From positions 2,991,001 through 3,055,000 of the forward strand of contig NZ_CP016447.1 in assembly GCF_001714725.1 (NCBI RefSeq): a stretch of 64,000 bases of DNA. The letters run 5' to 3'. This document shows positions 9,770-20,682 of this stretch, one piece after another (within the stretch, counting starts at the first letter, position 1; each line of letters begins with the position of its first letter). Both the position numbers and the translations under genes were made by a program. Below the pieces are notes generated by a model. That model was not told the origin of the DNA and did not search any database. It saw only the letters and a program-made list of their open reading frames with translations. Origin of the DNA: Acidovorax sp. RAC01 (GTDB lineage: Bacteria > Pseudomonadota > Gammaproteobacteria > Burkholderiales > Burkholderiaceae_C).

Positions 9770-11905
9770 ATGGTTGAAATAGAACTTGACGGTCAAAAGG
9801 TGGAAGTCGCCGAAGGCTGCATGGTGATGCATGCAGCCGAAAAGGCCGGCACCTACATTCCCCACTTCTGCTATCACAAGAAGCTCTCCATCGCTGCCAA
9901 CTGCCGCATGTGCCTGGTAGAGGTGGAGAAGGCTCCGAAGCCCATGCCCGCCTGCGCCACGCCCGTGACGCAAGGGATGATCGTCCGCACAAAGAGCGAA
10001 AAGGCCATCAAGGCCCAGCAGTCCGTGATGGAGTTCCTGCTGATCAATCACCCGCTGGATTGCCCCATCTGCGATCAGGGCGGCGAGTGTCAGCTGCAGG
10101 ATCTGGCCGTCGGCTACGGTGGCTCTGCGTCGCGTTATGCCGAAGAAAAGCGCGTCGTCCTGAACAAGGATGTCGGCCCGTTGATCTCCATGCAGGAGAT
10201 GAGCCGCTGCATCCACTGCACCCGCTGTGTGCGCTTTGGCCAGGAAGTGGCTGGCGTGATGGAACTGGGCATGATTCACCGCGGTGAACATTCCGAGATC
10301 ACAACCGTGGCCGGTGACACGGTGGACTCCGAACTGTCGGGCAACATGATCGACATTTGCCCGGTGGGTGCGCTGACCAGCAAGCCGTTCCGCTACAGCG
10401 CACGCACGTGGGAGCTTTCCCGTCGGCGCTCGGTGAGCCCCCATGATTCCACGGGTGCCAACCTGATTGTCCAGGTCAAGAACCATAAGGTCCTGCGCGT
10501 GCTTCCGTTTGAAAACGAAGCGGTCAACGAATGCTGGATTGCGGACCGCGACCGTTTCTCATACGAGGCCCTGAGCAGTGATGACCGCCTGACCCAGCCC
10601 ATGCTCAAGCAGGGCGGGGTGTGGAAGGAAGTGGACTGGCAGACGGCGCTGGAGTACGTCGCCAACGGCATCAAGAACATCAAGAACGACCACGGCGCAC
10701 AAAGCATTGGTGCGCTGGTGAGTCCGCACAGCACGCTGGAAGAGCTGTACCTGGCGGCTTCGCTGGTGCGCGGCCTTGGCAGCGACAACGTTGACTACCG
10801 TCTGCGTAACGCAGAGTTTGCGGCGCCAGAGGGCGTTCGCTGGCTGGGCACATCGATTGCATCGTTGTCCACCCTGCAGCGCGCTCTGGTCATCGGGTCC
10901 AACCTCCGCAAGGATCACCCCCTGTTTGCACTGCGCGTACGCCAGGCGGTCCGCCACGGAGCACAGGTTACGGCCATCGGCGCGCACGAGCCCGAATGGG
11001 CGATGCCACTTCACCGGTCGGTGGTGCAGCCCGCGGCGCAGTGGGTTTCTGCGTTGGGTGCCATCGCTTCTGCAGTCGCACAAGAAAAGGGGGTAACAGC
11101 TCCTGCCGGTGCACCCGCCAGCGATGCAGACGCGCTGGCGATCGCGCGTTCCCTGCTGGGGGGTGAGCGCAAGGCTGTGCTGCTGGGCAACGCTGCGGCG
11201 CACCATGCGCATGCCAGCGAGCTGCTCACACTGGCCAACTGGATCGGCAGCCACACGGGTGCCACGGTGGGCTTCCTCACCGAAGCTGCCAATACCGTGG
11301 GCGCACAGTTTGCCGGTGCCCATCCCGTCAACGGTGGCCTGAACGCCGGCCAGATGCTGGCAGGCGGGCTCAAGGCCGCGCTGCTGCTCAACACCGAACC
11401 CGTGGCCGACTCGGCCGCCGGTCGGCAGGCCGTTCAAGCGCTGTCCGGTGCTGAGATGGTGGTCACGTTGAGCCCCTTCAAGTGCAACCTGGAATTCAGC
11501 GACGTACTGCTTCCGATTGCTCCGTTCACCGAGACTTCGGGCACGTTCGTGAACGCAGAAGGACGCTTGCAAAGCTTTCATGCCGTCGTGCGCCCGCTGG
11601 GCGAAACGCGTCCTGCATGGAAGGTGTTGCGTGTGCTCGCCAACCTGCTGGGTGTGGCCGGTTTTGATTTCGAAACCTCGACCGATGTGCTGGTGCGCGC
11701 GACCAATGCAGCCGCGGGTTCTGTCACCCACATCCCCGCTGAGCAGTTGTCGAACGTCGTCAGCGCGGCTGCCCCTGCCGCGGCAGGCACCGCTGCCGAT
11801 CCGGTGGTGGCATCGATTTATCAACTCGATGGTCTGGTGCGCCGATCGCCCTCGCTGCAACTGACGGCGGATGCCCGTCTGGCCCGTGAAGGAGTGGCCG
11901 CATGA
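9770..11905 (+). CDS. nuoG: NADH-quinone oxidoreductase subunit G
   Basis: 711 residues; 75-kDa subunit that passes electrons through several FeS clusters. The N-terminal 2Fe-2S domain has [26 protein letters not shown] ligands; [18 protein letters not shown] and [11 protein letters not shown] then [14 protein letters not shown] supply clusters N4 and N5. The CxxCxxxC motif of the extra cluster N7 found in E. coli is absent; that stretch reads [16 protein letters not shown]. The remainder is a molybdopterin-oxidoreductase-like fold. An upstream frame extends to 9641 inside nuoF, but MVEIELDGQ at 9770 is the family start. Its end overlaps nuoH by 4 bp. Confidence 0.97.
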   Translation: MVEIELDGQKVEVAEGCMVMHAAEKAGTYIPHFCYHKKLSIAANCRMCLVEVEKAPKPMPACATPVTQGMIVRTKSEKAIKAQQSVMEFLLINHPLDCPICDQGGECQLQDLAVGYGGSASRYAEEKRVVLNKDVGPLISMQEMSRCIHCTRCVRFGQEVAGVMELGMIHRGEHSEITTVAGDTVDSELSGNMIDICPVGALTSKPFRYSARTWELSRRRSVSPHDSTGANLIVQVKNHKVLRVLPFENEAVNECWIADRDRFSYEALSSDDRLTQPMLKQGGVWKEVDWQTALEYVANGIKNIKNDHGAQSIGALVSPHSTLEELYLAASLVRGLGSDNVDYRLRNAEFAAPEGVRWLGTSIASLSTLQRALVIGSNLRKDHPLFALRVRQAVRHGAQVTAIGAHEPEWAMPLHRSVVQPAAQWVSALGAIASAVAQEKGVTAPAGAPASDADALAIARSLLGGERKAVLLGNAAAHHAHASELLTLANWIGSHTGATVGFLTEAANTVGAQFAGAHPVNGGLNAGQMLAGGLKAALLLNTEPVADSAAGRQAVQALSGAEMVVTLSPFKCNLEFSDVLLPIAPFTETSGTFVNAEGRLQSFHAVVRPLGETRPAWKVLRVLANLLGVAGFDFETSTDVLVRATNAAAGSVTHIPAEQLSNVVSAAAPAAAGTAADPVVASIYQLDGLVRRSPSLQLTADARLAREGVAA

Positions 11906-12984
11906 TTGACGCGCTGTACAACGGTGGTCTGACGCTTCTGCCGTACGGCTGGTGGTCTGCCCTGGCCTGGCCGGTCCTCTGGATTTTGCTCAAGATCGTG
12001 TGCATTCTGGCGCCGCTGATGGGCGCGGTGGCCTACCTCACGCTGTGGGAGCGGAAACTGCTGGGCTTTATGCAGGTCCGCCACGGTCCCAACCGCGTAG
12101 GTCCTTTTGGCCTGCTGCAGCCCATTGCCGACGCGCTGAAGCTGCTGACCAAGGAAATCATCCAGCCTGCTGCCGCCAGCAAGGGGCTGTTTGTGCTTGG
12201 TCCGGTCATGGCGATCATGCCCGCGCTGGCAGCCTGGGTGGTGATCCCGTTCGGACCCGACGTGGCATTGGCCAACGTCAATGCCGGGTTGTTGCTGGTC
12301 ATGGCCATCACCTCGATCGAGGTCTACGGCGTGATCATTGCGGGCTGGGCCTCCAACTCGAAGTATGCGTTTCTTGGCGCGCTGCGCGCATCTGCTCAGA
12401 TGGTGAGCTACGAAATCGCCATGGGTTTCTGCTTCCTCGTTGTGATCATGGTGTCGGGCAGCATGAACCTGACCGAGATCGTGATGAGCCAGGGCAGGGG
12501 CATGGCGGCTGACAACGGTCTCACTTTCCTGTCCTGGAACTGGCTGCCCCTGCTGCCCATCTTCCTCGTGTACCTGATCTCGGGCGTTGCTGAAACCAAC
12601 CGCCATCCGTTCGATGTCGTCGAAGGCGAAGCCGAAATCGTGGCCGGCCACATGGTCGAGTACTCGGGTATGGGCTTTGCCATCTTCTTCCTGGCCGAGT
12701 ACGCCAGCATGTGGCTGGTGTCCATTCTGGCGGCGATCATGTTCCTCGGCGGCTGGTTGCCCCCGATCGACAGTGCGGTCTTCAACTGGATTCCAGGCTG
12801 GATCTGGCTGGGTCTGAAGACTTTCCTGGTGGTGTCCATGTTCATCTGGATCCGGGCGACCTTCCCCCGCTTCCGGTATGACCAGATCATGCGTCTGGGC
12901 TGGAAGATCTTCATCCCGGTCACGCTGGTGTACTTGCTCTTTGTCGGTGGGTGGCTGCTGTCGCCCTGGAATATCTGGAAATAG
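11902..12984 (+). CDS. nuoH: NADH-quinone oxidoreductase subunit H
   Basis: 360 residues; membrane subunit linking the peripheral arm to the membrane arm and forming part of the quinone channel. About eight hydrophobic helices are visible. Conserved stretches include [19 protein letters not shown] near residue 50 and [20 protein letters not shown] near 230. It overlaps nuoG by 4 bp, so it is translationally coupled. Confidence 0.98.
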   Translation: MIDALYNGGLTLLPYGWWSALAWPVLWILLKIVCILAPLMGAVAYLTLWERKLLGFMQVRHGPNRVGPFGLLQPIADALKLLTKEIIQPAAASKGLFVLGPVMAIMPALAAWVVIPFGPDVALANVNAGLLLVMAITSIEVYGVIIAGWASNSKYAFLGALRASAQMVSYEIAMGFCFLVVIMVSGSMNLTEIVMSQGRGMAADNGLTFLSWNWLPLLPIFLVYLISGVAETNRHPFDVVEGEAEIVAGHMVEYSGMGFAIFFLAEYASMWLVSILAAIMFLGGWLPPIDSAVFNWIPGWIWLGLKTFLVVSMFIWIRATFPRFRYDQIMRLGWKIFIPVTLVYLLFVGGWLLSPWNIWK

Positions 12985-12996
12985 GCGGAACGCGAA

Positions 12997-13509
12997 ATGA
13001 CTGCTGTTGCTGCTGCTGCTCCCTTCTCTGTGAAGGACTTTTTCAAGAGCTTCATGCTCGTAGAGCTGCTCAAGGGTATGGCCCTGACCGGCCGGTATGC
13101 GTTCCGTCGCAAGGTGACCGTTCAGTTCCCTGAAGAAAAGACGCCTCTTTCTCCGCGTTTTCGTGGCCTGCACGCCCTGCGCCGCTATGAGAACGGCGAA
13201 GAGCGCTGCATTGCCTGCAAGCTGTGCGAAGCCGTGTGCCCGGCACTGGCGATTACCATCGAATCCGATGTGCGCGAAGACGGTTCACGCCGGACCACGC
13301 GCTACGACATCGACCTGACGAAGTGCATCTTCTGCGGGTTCTGTGAAGAAAGCTGCCCGGTGGATTCGATCGTTGAAACGCAGATCCTTGAGTACCACGG
13401 CGAAAAGCGGGGCGACCTGTACTTCACGAAGGAAATGTTGCTGGCTGTGGGCGACCGGTATGAAGGCGAGATTGCCGCAGCCAAGGCTGCGGACGCCAAG
13501 TACCGCTGA
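12997..13509 (+). CDS. nuoI: NADH-quinone oxidoreductase subunit I
   Basis: 170 residues; ferredoxin-like subunit holding clusters N6a and N6b. The two ligand sets [17 protein letters not shown] and [18 protein letters not shown] are intact. An amphipathic N-terminal segment attaches it to the membrane. It starts 12 bp after nuoH. A 50-bp gap precedes nuoJ, the longest within the first nine genes apart from nuoC-nuoD. Confidence 0.98.
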   Translation: MTAVAAAAPFSVKDFFKSFMLVELLKGMALTGRYAFRRKVTVQFPEEKTPLSPRFRGLHALRRYENGEERCIACKLCEAVCPALAITIESDVREDGSRRTTRYDIDLTKCIFCGFCEESCPVDSIVETQILEYHGEKRGDLYFTKEMLLAVGDRYEGEIAAAKAADAKYR

Positions 13510-13559
13510 GCGGTGTCTGGTACTGCCTTCCTGCCAGAACTTCTATAAAGACCCGATTC

Positions 13560-14228
13560 ATGGACGCCAAGACTGGTTTCTTCTACCTCTTCTCGGTCGT
13601 GCTGCTGTTTGCAGCCTTCCGGGTGATCACTGCGCGCAATCCGGTGCACGCGGTGCTTTATCTCATCCTTGCGTTCTCGCAGGCTGCCGCCGTCTGGCTG
13701 TTGCTGAAGGCCGAGTTCCTGGCCATTGCGCTGGTGCTGGTGTACCTGGGCGCTGTGATGGTGCTTTTCCTCTTTGTGGTGATGATGCTCGATATCCATA
13801 TCGACTCCGTCCGCAAGGGTTTCTGGAAGCATTTCCCGCTGGCTGCCACCGTGGGCGCGCTGATCGCCCTCGAAATGGCGGCCGTGCTGATGGGCGGTTT
13901 CCGCGGTATGGAAGAGCCCAAGGCGCTGGCGCCCGTGCTCGACGCAGCAGGGCAAGCCATTCAGCACTCGAACACCAAGTCGCTGGGCAAACTGCTTTAC
14001 ACCGAATACCTTTATCCGGTTGAAATTGCGGCCGTGATCCTGCTGGTAGCGATGATCGCCGCCATTGCGCTCACCCTCCGCCAGCGCAAGGACAGCAAGG
14101 CCATCAATCCGTCGGCACAGATCCGCGTTCGCGCTGCCGACCGCCTGGCGGTCGTGAAGGTCGCTGCCACGCAAAAGCCGCTTCCTGATGAGCCTGCAGC
14201 GGCTGCAGCCGAGGAGAAGAAGGCATGA
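13560..14228 (+). CDS. nuoJ: NADH-quinone oxidoreductase subunit J
   Basis: 222 residues with five predicted membrane helices; antiporter-arm subunit of complex I. The conserved N-terminal [19 protein letters not shown] and [19 protein letters not shown] (pi-bulge helix region) are present. The C-terminal tail is longer than in E. coli, Ala/Glu/Lys-rich and presumably cytoplasmic. It overlaps nuoK by 4 bp. Confidence 0.96.
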   Translation: MDAKTGFFYLFSVVLLFAAFRVITARNPVHAVLYLILAFSQAAAVWLLLKAEFLAIALVLVYLGAVMVLFLFVVMMLDIHIDSVRKGFWKHFPLAATVGALIALEMAAVLMGGFRGMEEPKALAPVLDAAGQAIQHSNTKSLGKLLYTEYLYPVEIAAVILLVAMIAAIALTLRQRKDSKAINPSAQIRVRAADRLAVVKVAATQKPLPDEPAAAAAEEKKA

Positions 14229-14533
14229 CGTTGACACTGGGCCATTTCCTGTCGCTGGGCGCGATGTTGTTCGCGCTGTCTGTGATCGGCATCTTCCTCA
14301 ACCGCAAGAACCTGATCGTATTGTTGATGGCTATCGAGCTGATGCTGCTGGCGGTCAACATGAATTTCGTGGCGTTTTCGTACTACCTCGGTGACATGCA
14401 CGGACAGGTGTTCGTGTTCTTCATCCTGACGGTGGCTGCGGCCGAGTCGGCCATCGGGCTTGCCATCCTGGTGCTGCTGTTCCGCAACAAGACCAGCATC
14501 AACGCTGAAGACCTCAACACCCTCAAGGGCTGA
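14225..14533 (+). CDS. nuoK: NADH-quinone oxidoreductase subunit K
   Basis: 102 residues, three membrane helices, MrpC-like subunit of the proton-pumping arm. The conserved acidic residues lie in [19 protein letters not shown] and [18 protein letters not shown]. The length is the family norm (about 100). It begins inside the nuoJ stop. Confidence 0.98.
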   Translation: MTLTLGHFLSLGAMLFALSVIGIFLNRKNLIVLLMAIELMLLAVNMNFVAFSYYLGDMHGQVFVFFILTVAAAESAIGLAILVLLFRNKTSINAEDLNTLKG

Positions 14534-14564
14534 TGAGCTACCGGTATTCGCAAGGTCCTCAAGA

Positions 14565-16604
14565 ATGAGTCAAACCCTCTCTGCATCAACGCTCCTGGCG
14601 GTTCCGCTGGCCCCGCTGGCAGGCGCGCTGCTGGCCGGCGTTTTCGGCACCACGTTCGGCGGCAACTGGATTGGCCGCCGGCTCAGCCACACGCTGACGA
14701 TTCTGGGCGTGCTGGTGGCGTTCGTACTGTCTGCCATGACGCTCAAGAGCGTAGCGGTCGATGGTGCCTATTTCAACGAAACCCTCTACACGTGGATGGT
14801 CGTTGGTGGTCTGAAGATGGAAGTCGGCTTCCTGGTCGACAGCCTCACCGCGATGATGATGGTGGTGGTGACCTTCGTGTCGCTGATGGTGCACATCTAC
14901 ACCATCGGCTACATGGAAGAGGACGACGGCTACAACCGCTTTTTTGCCTACATCTCCCTGTTCACGTTCTCGATGCTCATGCTCGTCATGAGCAACAACC
15001 TGCTGCAGCTGTTCTTTGGCTGGGAGGCGGTGGGGCTGGTGTCGTACCTGCTGATCGGCTTCTGGTTCAACAAGCCTACGGCCATCTTCGCGAACATGAA
15101 GGCGTTTCTGGTGAACCGTGTCGGTGACTTCGGGTTCATCCTGGGCATTGGCCTGATTGCGGCCTATGCTGGCACGCTGAACTACGGCGAAGTGTTCGCC
15201 AAGTCGGGGGAGCTGGGTGGCCTGGCGTTTCCGGGTACCGACTGGATGCTGATCACTGTGATCTGCATTTGCCTCTTCATCGGTGCGATGGGCAAAAGCG
15301 CGCAGTTTCCGCTGCATGTGTGGCTGCCCGACTCTATGGAAGGCCCGACCCCCATTTCTGCCCTGATCCACGCGGCCACGATGGTGACGGCAGGCATCTT
15401 CATGGTGGCACGCATGTCGCCGCTGTTCGAGCTCTCGGATGCCGCCTTGAACTTCATCCTGGTGATCGGTGCCATCACGGCGCTATTCATGGGTTTCCTC
15501 GGCATCATCCAGAACGACATCAAGCGTGTGGTGGCCTATTCCACGCTGTCCCAGCTGGGCTACATGACCGTCGCTCTGGGCGCCTCTGCCTATTCGGTGG
15601 CCGTGTTCCACCTGATGACGCACGCATTCTTCAAGGCGCTGCTGTTCCTGGGCGCAGGCTCGGTCATCATGGGCATGCACCACAACCAGGACATCCGGTG
15701 GATGGGCGGCGTACGCAAGTACATGCCGATCACCTGGATCACTTCGCTGCTGGGATCGCTGGCACTGATCGGCACGCCGCTGTTCTCGGGCTTTTACTCC
15801 AAGGACAGCATCATTGAGGCTGTGCATTTCAGCAATCTGCCAGCCGCCGGCTTCGCGTACTTTGCTGTGCTGGCAGGGGTCTTCATCACGGCGTTCTATT
15901 CGTTCCGGATGTACTTCCTTGTCTTCCACGGCAAGGAGCGCTTCGACCAGAACCCGGATGCTCACCACGATGACCACCACGGCCATGACGATCACCACCA
16001 CCACGAACCCCACGAGTCGCCCTGGGTGGTTACGGTGCCGCTGGTTCTGCTGGCTATTCCGTCGGTCGTTGTCGGCTTCATGTTCATTCAGCCGATGCTG
16101 TTTGGTGACTTCTTCAAGGACGTGATCTTTGTGGATGCTGCCAAGCACCCCGCCATGGTCAAGCTCGGCGAGATCTTCCACGGCCCCGTGGGCATGGCAT
16201 TGCACGGCCTGCAAACCGCGCCGTTCTGGCTGGCTCTGGCTGGCGTAGCCGCTTCGTACTACATGTACATGGTCAACCCTGCGCTGCCTGCCGCCATCAA
16301 GGCACGGGTGCAGCCCATCTACACGCTGCTGGAAAACAAGTACTACCTCGACTGGATCAATGAAAACATCCTGGCACGCGGTGCGCGTGCACTGGGCGTC
16401 GGGCTGTGGAAGGGCGGCGATCAGGCCATCATCGACGGTGCACTGGTCAACGGTTCCTGGAAACTGGTGCGCGGAATTTCTGGCGCAGTGCGCTGGATCC
16501 AGTCCGGCTTCGTGTTCCATTACGCGCTGGTAATGATTCTCGGCGTGTTCGCCCTGATGACGTGGTTCGTCTGGGGCGATGCCCTGGTGCAGCTCATCAA
16601 ATAA
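14565..16604 (+). CDS. nuoL: NADH-quinone oxidoreductase subunit L
   Basis: 679 residues; distal antiporter-like proton pump with the long lateral helix. Membrane helices run along the whole protein; the signature GWEAVGLVSYLLIGFW and the proton-path region MGKSAQFPLHVWLPDSMEGP are clear. A His/Asp-rich hydrophilic loop at about residues 465-484 is conspicuous. The frame is open upstream to 14460 inside nuoK, but the ATG at 14565 (MSQTLSASTLLAVPL) is the plausible start. Confidence 0.97.
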   Translation: MSQTLSASTLLAVPLAPLAGALLAGVFGTTFGGNWIGRRLSHTLTILGVLVAFVLSAMTLKSVAVDGAYFNETLYTWMVVGGLKMEVGFLVDSLTAMMMVVVTFVSLMVHIYTIGYMEEDDGYNRFFAYISLFTFSMLMLVMSNNLLQLFFGWEAVGLVSYLLIGFWFNKPTAIFANMKAFLVNRVGDFGFILGIGLIAAYAGTLNYGEVFAKSGELGGLAFPGTDWMLITVICICLFIGAMGKSAQFPLHVWLPDSMEGPTPISALIHAATMVTAGIFMVARMSPLFELSDAALNFILVIGAITALFMGFLGIIQNDIKRVVAYSTLSQLGYMTVALGASAYSVAVFHLMTHAFFKALLFLGAGSVIMGMHHNQDIRWMGGVRKYMPITWITSLLGSLALIGTPLFSGFYSKDSIIEAVHFSNLPAAGFAYFAVLAGVFITAFYSFRMYFLVFHGKERFDQNPDAHHDDHHGHDDHHHHEPHESPWVVTVPLVLLAIPSVVVGFMFIQPMLFGDFFKDVIFVDAAKHPAMVKLGEIFHGPVGMALHGLQTAPFWLALAGVAASYYMYMVNPALPAAIKARVQPIYTLLENKYYLDWINENILARGARALGVGLWKGGDQAIIDGALVNGSWKLVRGISGAVRWIQSGFVFHYALVMILGVFALMTWFVWGDALVQLIK

Positions 16605-16616
16605 GGAAAACAACAA

Positions 16617-18092
16617 ATGGGTCTGTTGAGTCTTGCCATCTGGACGCCGATCGCTTTCGGTACGGTGCTGCTCGCTCTGGGGCGGGATGAGCACGCCCGT
16701 GCGGTGCGCTGGCTTGCACTGCTCGGTGCCCTGATCGGCTTCCTGGTCACGCTGCCGCTGTACGACGGGTTCCAGCTCGGCACAGCTGCGATGCAGTTCG
16801 TCGAGAAGGCTGCGTGGATTGAGCGGTTCAACGTCAACTACCACCTCGGGGTCGACGGCATTTCCTTCTGGTTCGTTCCGCTGACGGCATTCATCACGGT
16901 CATCGTGGTCATCGCTTCGTGGGAGTCCATCACCGAGCGGGTGAACCAGTATATGGGGGCGTTCCTGATTCTGTCGGGTCTGATGATTGGCGTGTTCAGC
17001 GCGCTCGACGGCATCCTGTTCTACGTCTTCTTCGAAGCCACACTGATACCGATGTACCTGATCATCGGTATCTGGGGCGGCCCCAACAAGATCTACGCGG
17101 CGTTCAAGTTCTTCCTGTACACGCTGCTTGGCTCGCTGCTGATGCTGATCGCGCTGATCTTCCTGTACAACCAGTCGGGCGGCAGTTTTGACATCGCCAC
17201 CTGGCACCAGCTGCCGCTGGGGCGCACGGCGCAGACCCTGCTGTTCTTCGCGTTCTTCGCTGCGTTCGCCGTCAAGGTTCCGATGTGGCCCGTCCACACG
17301 TGGCTGCCCGACGTGCACGTCGAAGCGCCTACTGGTGGTTCGGCCGTGCTGGCCGCCATCATGCTGAAGCTCGGGGCCTACGGTTTCCTGCGCTTTTCGA
17401 TGCCCATCGCTCCCGATGCCGCACGCGAATGGGCTTGGCTCATGATCGCCCTGTCGCTGGTGGCCGTGATCTACGTGGGTCTGGTGGCCATGGTCCAGAA
17501 GGACATGAAGAAGCTGGTGGCCTACTCCTCTGTGGCGCACATGGGTTTCGTGACGCTGGGTTTTTTCATCTTCAACGACCTCGGCGTGTCCGGCGGCCTG
17601 GTGCAGATGATTGCCCACGGCTTTGTCTCTGGCGCGATGTTCCTGTCGATCGGTGTGCTGTATGACCGCGTGCATTCGCGTGAAATTGCAGCCTACGGTG
17701 GTGTGGTCAACACCATGCCCAATTTCACGGCATTTGCACTGCTCTTTGCCATGGCCAACTGCGGCCTGCCGGGCACGGCTGGTTTTGTGGGCGAGTGGAT
17801 GGTCATTCTCGGCGCGGTCAAGGCCAACTTCTGGATTGGTCTGGCAGCCGCCACGGCGCTGATCTTTGGTGCTGCCTACACGCTGTGGATGTTCAAGCGC
17901 GTGTACCTGGGCCCTGTGGGCAACGACAACGTCAAAGGCCTTACGGACATCAACAGCCGCGAATTCCTCGTACTGTCGCTGCTGGGTATTGCCGTGCTGG
18001 CCATGGGCCTGTACCCGCGCCCCTTCACCGACGTGATGGACAGCTCGGTGGCCGAACTGCTCAAGCATGTCGCATTGACCAAGCTGAACTGA
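16617..18092 (+). CDS. nuoM: NADH-quinone oxidoreductase subunit M
   Basis: 491 residues; second antiporter-like proton-pumping subunit, about 14 helices. Conserved segments are FFEATLIPMYLIIGIWGG (key Glu), FAVKVPMWPVHTWLPDVHVE (key Lys) and VAYSSVAHMGFVTLG. AAGGA precedes the ATG, which is 12 bp after nuoL. Confidence 0.98.
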   Translation: MGLLSLAIWTPIAFGTVLLALGRDEHARAVRWLALLGALIGFLVTLPLYDGFQLGTAAMQFVEKAAWIERFNVNYHLGVDGISFWFVPLTAFITVIVVIASWESITERVNQYMGAFLILSGLMIGVFSALDGILFYVFFEATLIPMYLIIGIWGGPNKIYAAFKFFLYTLLGSLLMLIALIFLYNQSGGSFDIATWHQLPLGRTAQTLLFFAFFAAFAVKVPMWPVHTWLPDVHVEAPTGGSAVLAAIMLKLGAYGFLRFSMPIAPDAAREWAWLMIALSLVAVIYVGLVAMVQKDMKKLVAYSSVAHMGFVTLGFFIFNDLGVSGGLVQMIAHGFVSGAMFLSIGVLYDRVHSREIAAYGGVVNTMPNFTAFALLFAMANCGLPGTAGFVGEWMVILGAVKANFWIGLAAATALIFGAAYTLWMFKRVYLGPVGNDNVKGLTDINSREFLVLSLLGIAVLAMGLYPRPFTDVMDSSVAELLKHVALTKLN

Positions 18093-18121
18093 CCAGACCA
18101 GACTGAACTGAGAGATTCGAG

Positions 18122-19615
18122 ATGATTGACAACATCAGCTGGCTTGCGATTTACCCCGAGATCGTGCTGTTGACCATGGCCTGCGTGATCGCGCTGGTCG
18201 ACCTGGGCGTTCAGAGCAAGTACCGCACGGGCACCTATGTGCTCACCATGCTCACGCTGGCGGTGGTCGCTGCGCTTCAGGCGATGTACGCCACCAGCGG
18301 CAACACGTTCTACGGCTTTGGCAACATGGTGGTGAGCGATGCCATGGGCAACTGGCTCAAGTGCTTTGCCACCATTGCCGTGATGGTGACGCTGGTCTAC
18401 AGCCGCCCGTACGCGGCCGACCGCCAGATGATGCACGGCGGTGAGCTGTTCACCCTGTCGATGTTCGCCCTGCTGGGCATGTTCATCATGATCTCCGGGA
18501 ACAACTTCCTGGTGATCTACCTGGGCCTGGAACTGATGACGCTGTCGAGCTATGCGCTGGTTGCACTGCGCCGCGACAACGCCACTGCCACCGAGGCAGC
18601 CATGAAGTACTTTGTACTGGGTGCCATGGCCAGCGGCTTCCTGCTGTACGGTCTGTCCATGATCTACGGTGCCACGGGTTCGCTGGATATCGGCCAGGTA
18701 TTCAAGGCCGTCAATTCCGGGCAGATCCGCCACCAGGTGCTCGTGTTCGGCCTCGTGTTTGTGGTCGCCGGTCTGGCCTTCAAGTTGGGCGTGGTTCCCT
18801 TCCACATGTGGGTGCCTGACGTCTACCAGGGTGCTCCGACCTCTGCAACGCTGATGATCGGCAGCGCGCCTAAGCTGGCTGCGTTTGCCATCACGATCCG
18901 CCTGCTGGTGGATGGTCTGCTTCCGCTGGCGATCGACTGGCAACAGATGCTCGGTGTGCTTGCCATTGGTTCCCTGCTGGTGGGTAACCTTGCCGCCATT
19001 GCGCAGACCAACCTCAAGCGCATGCTGGCGTACTCGACGATTTCGCAGATGGGCTTTGTGCTGCTGGGCCTGATGTCGGGTGTGATCAACGGCAATGTGG
19101 ATGCCACTGCGGTCGAGAACGCCTACAGCGCCTCGATGTTCTATGTCATCACTTACGTGCTGACCGCATTGGCAGCGTTTGGCGTGATCCTGCTGCTGGC
19201 GCGTGAAGGCTTCGAGAGCGAAGAGATCTCTGACCTGGCGGGCCTGAACCAGCGCAGTCCGCTGTATGCAGGTGTGATGGCGGTCTGCCTGTTCTCGATG
19301 GCCGGTATCCCGCCGCTGGTGGGTTTCTACGCCAAGCTCGCGGTGTTGCAGGCGCTCATCGCTTCCGGCCAGGGTCTCTACATTGCGCTCGCGGTGTTCG
19401 CCGTGATCATGTCCCTGATCGGTGCCTTCTACTACCTGCGTGTCGTCAAGGTCATGTACTTTGATCCACCGCTGACGGTCACGCACGTGTCGGCACCGCT
19501 TGATGTGCGCGTGGTACTGACCATCAACGGCGCGCTGGTGCTGGGCCTGGGTCTGCTGCCCGGTGGCCTGATGTCGCTGTGCGCCGATGCGGTAGTTCGC
19601 GCACTGGCCACCTGA
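18122..19615 (+). CDS. nuoN: NADH-quinone oxidoreductase subunit N
   Basis: 497 residues; third antiporter-like subunit and last true complex I gene of the operon. Signatures are [39 protein letters not shown] and [21 protein letters not shown] stretch lies before the ATG. The operon probably continues into the two small genes downstream. Confidence 0.98.
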   Translation: MIDNISWLAIYPEIVLLTMACVIALVDLGVQSKYRTGTYVLTMLTLAVVAALQAMYATSGNTFYGFGNMVVSDAMGNWLKCFATIAVMVTLVYSRPYAADRQMMHGGELFTLSMFALLGMFIMISGNNFLVIYLGLELMTLSSYALVALRRDNATATEAAMKYFVLGAMASGFLLYGLSMIYGATGSLDIGQVFKAVNSGQIRHQVLVFGLVFVVAGLAFKLGVVPFHMWVPDVYQGAPTSATLMIGSAPKLAAFAITIRLLVDGLLPLAIDWQQMLGVLAIGSLLVGNLAAIAQTNLKRMLAYSTISQMGFVLLGLMSGVINGNVDATAVENAYSASMFYVITYVLTALAAFGVILLLAREGFESEEISDLAGLNQRSPLYAGVMAVCLFSMAGIPPLVGFYAKLAVLQALIASGQGLYIALAVFAVIMSLIGAFYYLRVVKVMYFDPPLTVTHVSAPLDVRVVLTINGALVLGLGLLPGGLMSLCADAVVRALAT

Positions 19616-19796
19616 CCCTCCGGTCCGATCTGAGCCGTATGATCTGCGCGCCTTTCATTCCTGCGGTCTCAGCCGTTGCGGCTTTCAACAGCGTGGCCGC
19701 GCAGCCGGTGCAGTGCCGTGAAGTGCACGACTCCACTGCCTCACCTGTCTTGTGTCCGGTGTCGCACTCTTGGTCCGTTTTCGGAACTTCACTCCC

Positions 19797-20102
19797 GTGT
19801 CTCTGACCGCGTCCGTCTGGCTGGTGATCATTGCGGCGCTGATTGCTGCGAACCTGCCGTTCATCAACCATCGCTGGCTGGTGGTGGGCCCCGTGGCGGT
19901 GCCGGAGAAGAAGCTCGTGGTGCGGCTGGTCGAACTGTTCGTGCTGTATCTGCTGGTGGGCGGGTTCGCCCTGCTGCTGGAACGCCGTGCAGGGCAGATT
20001 GCGCCCCAGGGCTGGGAGTTCTACGCGGTCACGGGCACCCTGTTCCTCACCCTTGCATTTCCGGGGTTCGTGTACCGCTACCTCCTGCGCCGCCACGGTT
20101 AG
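19797..20102 (+). CDS. DUF2818 family small membrane protein
   Basis: 101 residues from a GTG at 19797; the frame is open to a GTG at 19752, and the exact start is uncertain. Three hydrophobic segments are visible (about 5-20, 42-62 and 75-92), joined by NHRWLVVGPVAVPEKKLVVRL. I recognise it as DUF2818, a family of unknown function that commonly lies right after nuoN in Betaproteobacteria. This context suggests a role in complex I assembly or stability, but that is inference. Confidence 0.8.
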   Translation: MSLTASVWLVIIAALIAANLPFINHRWLVVGPVAVPEKKLVVRLVELFVLYLLVGGFALLLERRAGQIAPQGWEFYAVTGTLFLTLAFPGFVYRYLLRRHG

Positions 20103-20136
20103 TCGCACCGTCCGGCTCGCCAGGCTATCGCTCGCC

Positions 20137-20682
20137 ATGAAGGTTCTCGATCTCCAGTGTAGCCAGGGCCATGTCTTTGAGGGCTGGTTTGCGTCTGAAG
20201 ACGATTTCCAGTCGCAAAAGCAGCGCGACCTGGTGCAATGTCCCCTCTGCAATGACCATCAGGTCCACAAACGCCTGAGTGCACCCCGGCTGAACCTGGG
20301 TGCGCGCCCGCCTGCGCCGACGCGATCTGGGCATGATGCGAATCAGCCTGGCCACGCTGATGCGGGCGGCGGCAGCGCTGCTGCTGGAATAGCACGCAAA
20401 GCTGCGACTACGGCTGTGACCCGATTCGACCAGGGCGGAGCCGCCGTACCGCCCGAAGCGGTCCAGGCCGCGTGGTTGCGCCTAGCGCGACACATTGCAA
20501 GCAATACCGAGGACGTGGGCGCTGCCTTTGCCCAGGAAGCCCGCCGAATCCACCATGGCGAAGCGCCCGAACGCGGGATTCGCGGCCAGGCCACGACCGA
20601 GGAAGCCCTGGAGCTTTTGGAAGAGGGCGTGGCCATCCTGCCACTCCCGTTGCCAGTCTCCGCCAAGGAAACCTTGCAGTAG
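20137..20682 (+). CDS. DUF1178 family protein
   Basis: 181 residues, soluble. The N-terminus MKVLDLQCSQGHVFEGWFAS with CPLCNDHQVHKRLSAPRLN looks like a small metal-binding ribbon (Cys-x3-His and CPLC). The middle (about 60-95) is low in complexity, and the C-terminal half is helical with RLARHIASNTEDVGAAFAQEARRIHHGEAPERGI-type text typical of DUF1178. Function unknown. It follows DUF2818 by 34 bp and is probably the last gene of the nuo transcript. Confidence 0.85.
   Translation: MKVLDLQCSQGHVFEGWFASEDDFQSQKQRDLVQCPLCNDHQVHKRLSAPRLNLGARPPAPTRSGHDANQPGHADAGGGSAAAGIARKAATTAVTRFDQGGAAVPPEAVQAAWLRLARHIASNTEDVGAAFAQEARRIHHGEAPERGIRGQATTEEALELLEEGVAILPLPLPVSAKETLQ

Noticed and set aside
15957..16016. 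Short tandem repeat in nuoL as a sequencing artefact
   Set aside because: The frame stays open and the His/Asp codons vary, so it looks like real coding sequence.
15483..18068. 861-codon open frame on the minus strand across nuoL and nuoM
   Set aside because: Low-complexity Gln/His/Arg text, no known fold; nuoL and nuoM on the plus strand are unambiguous.
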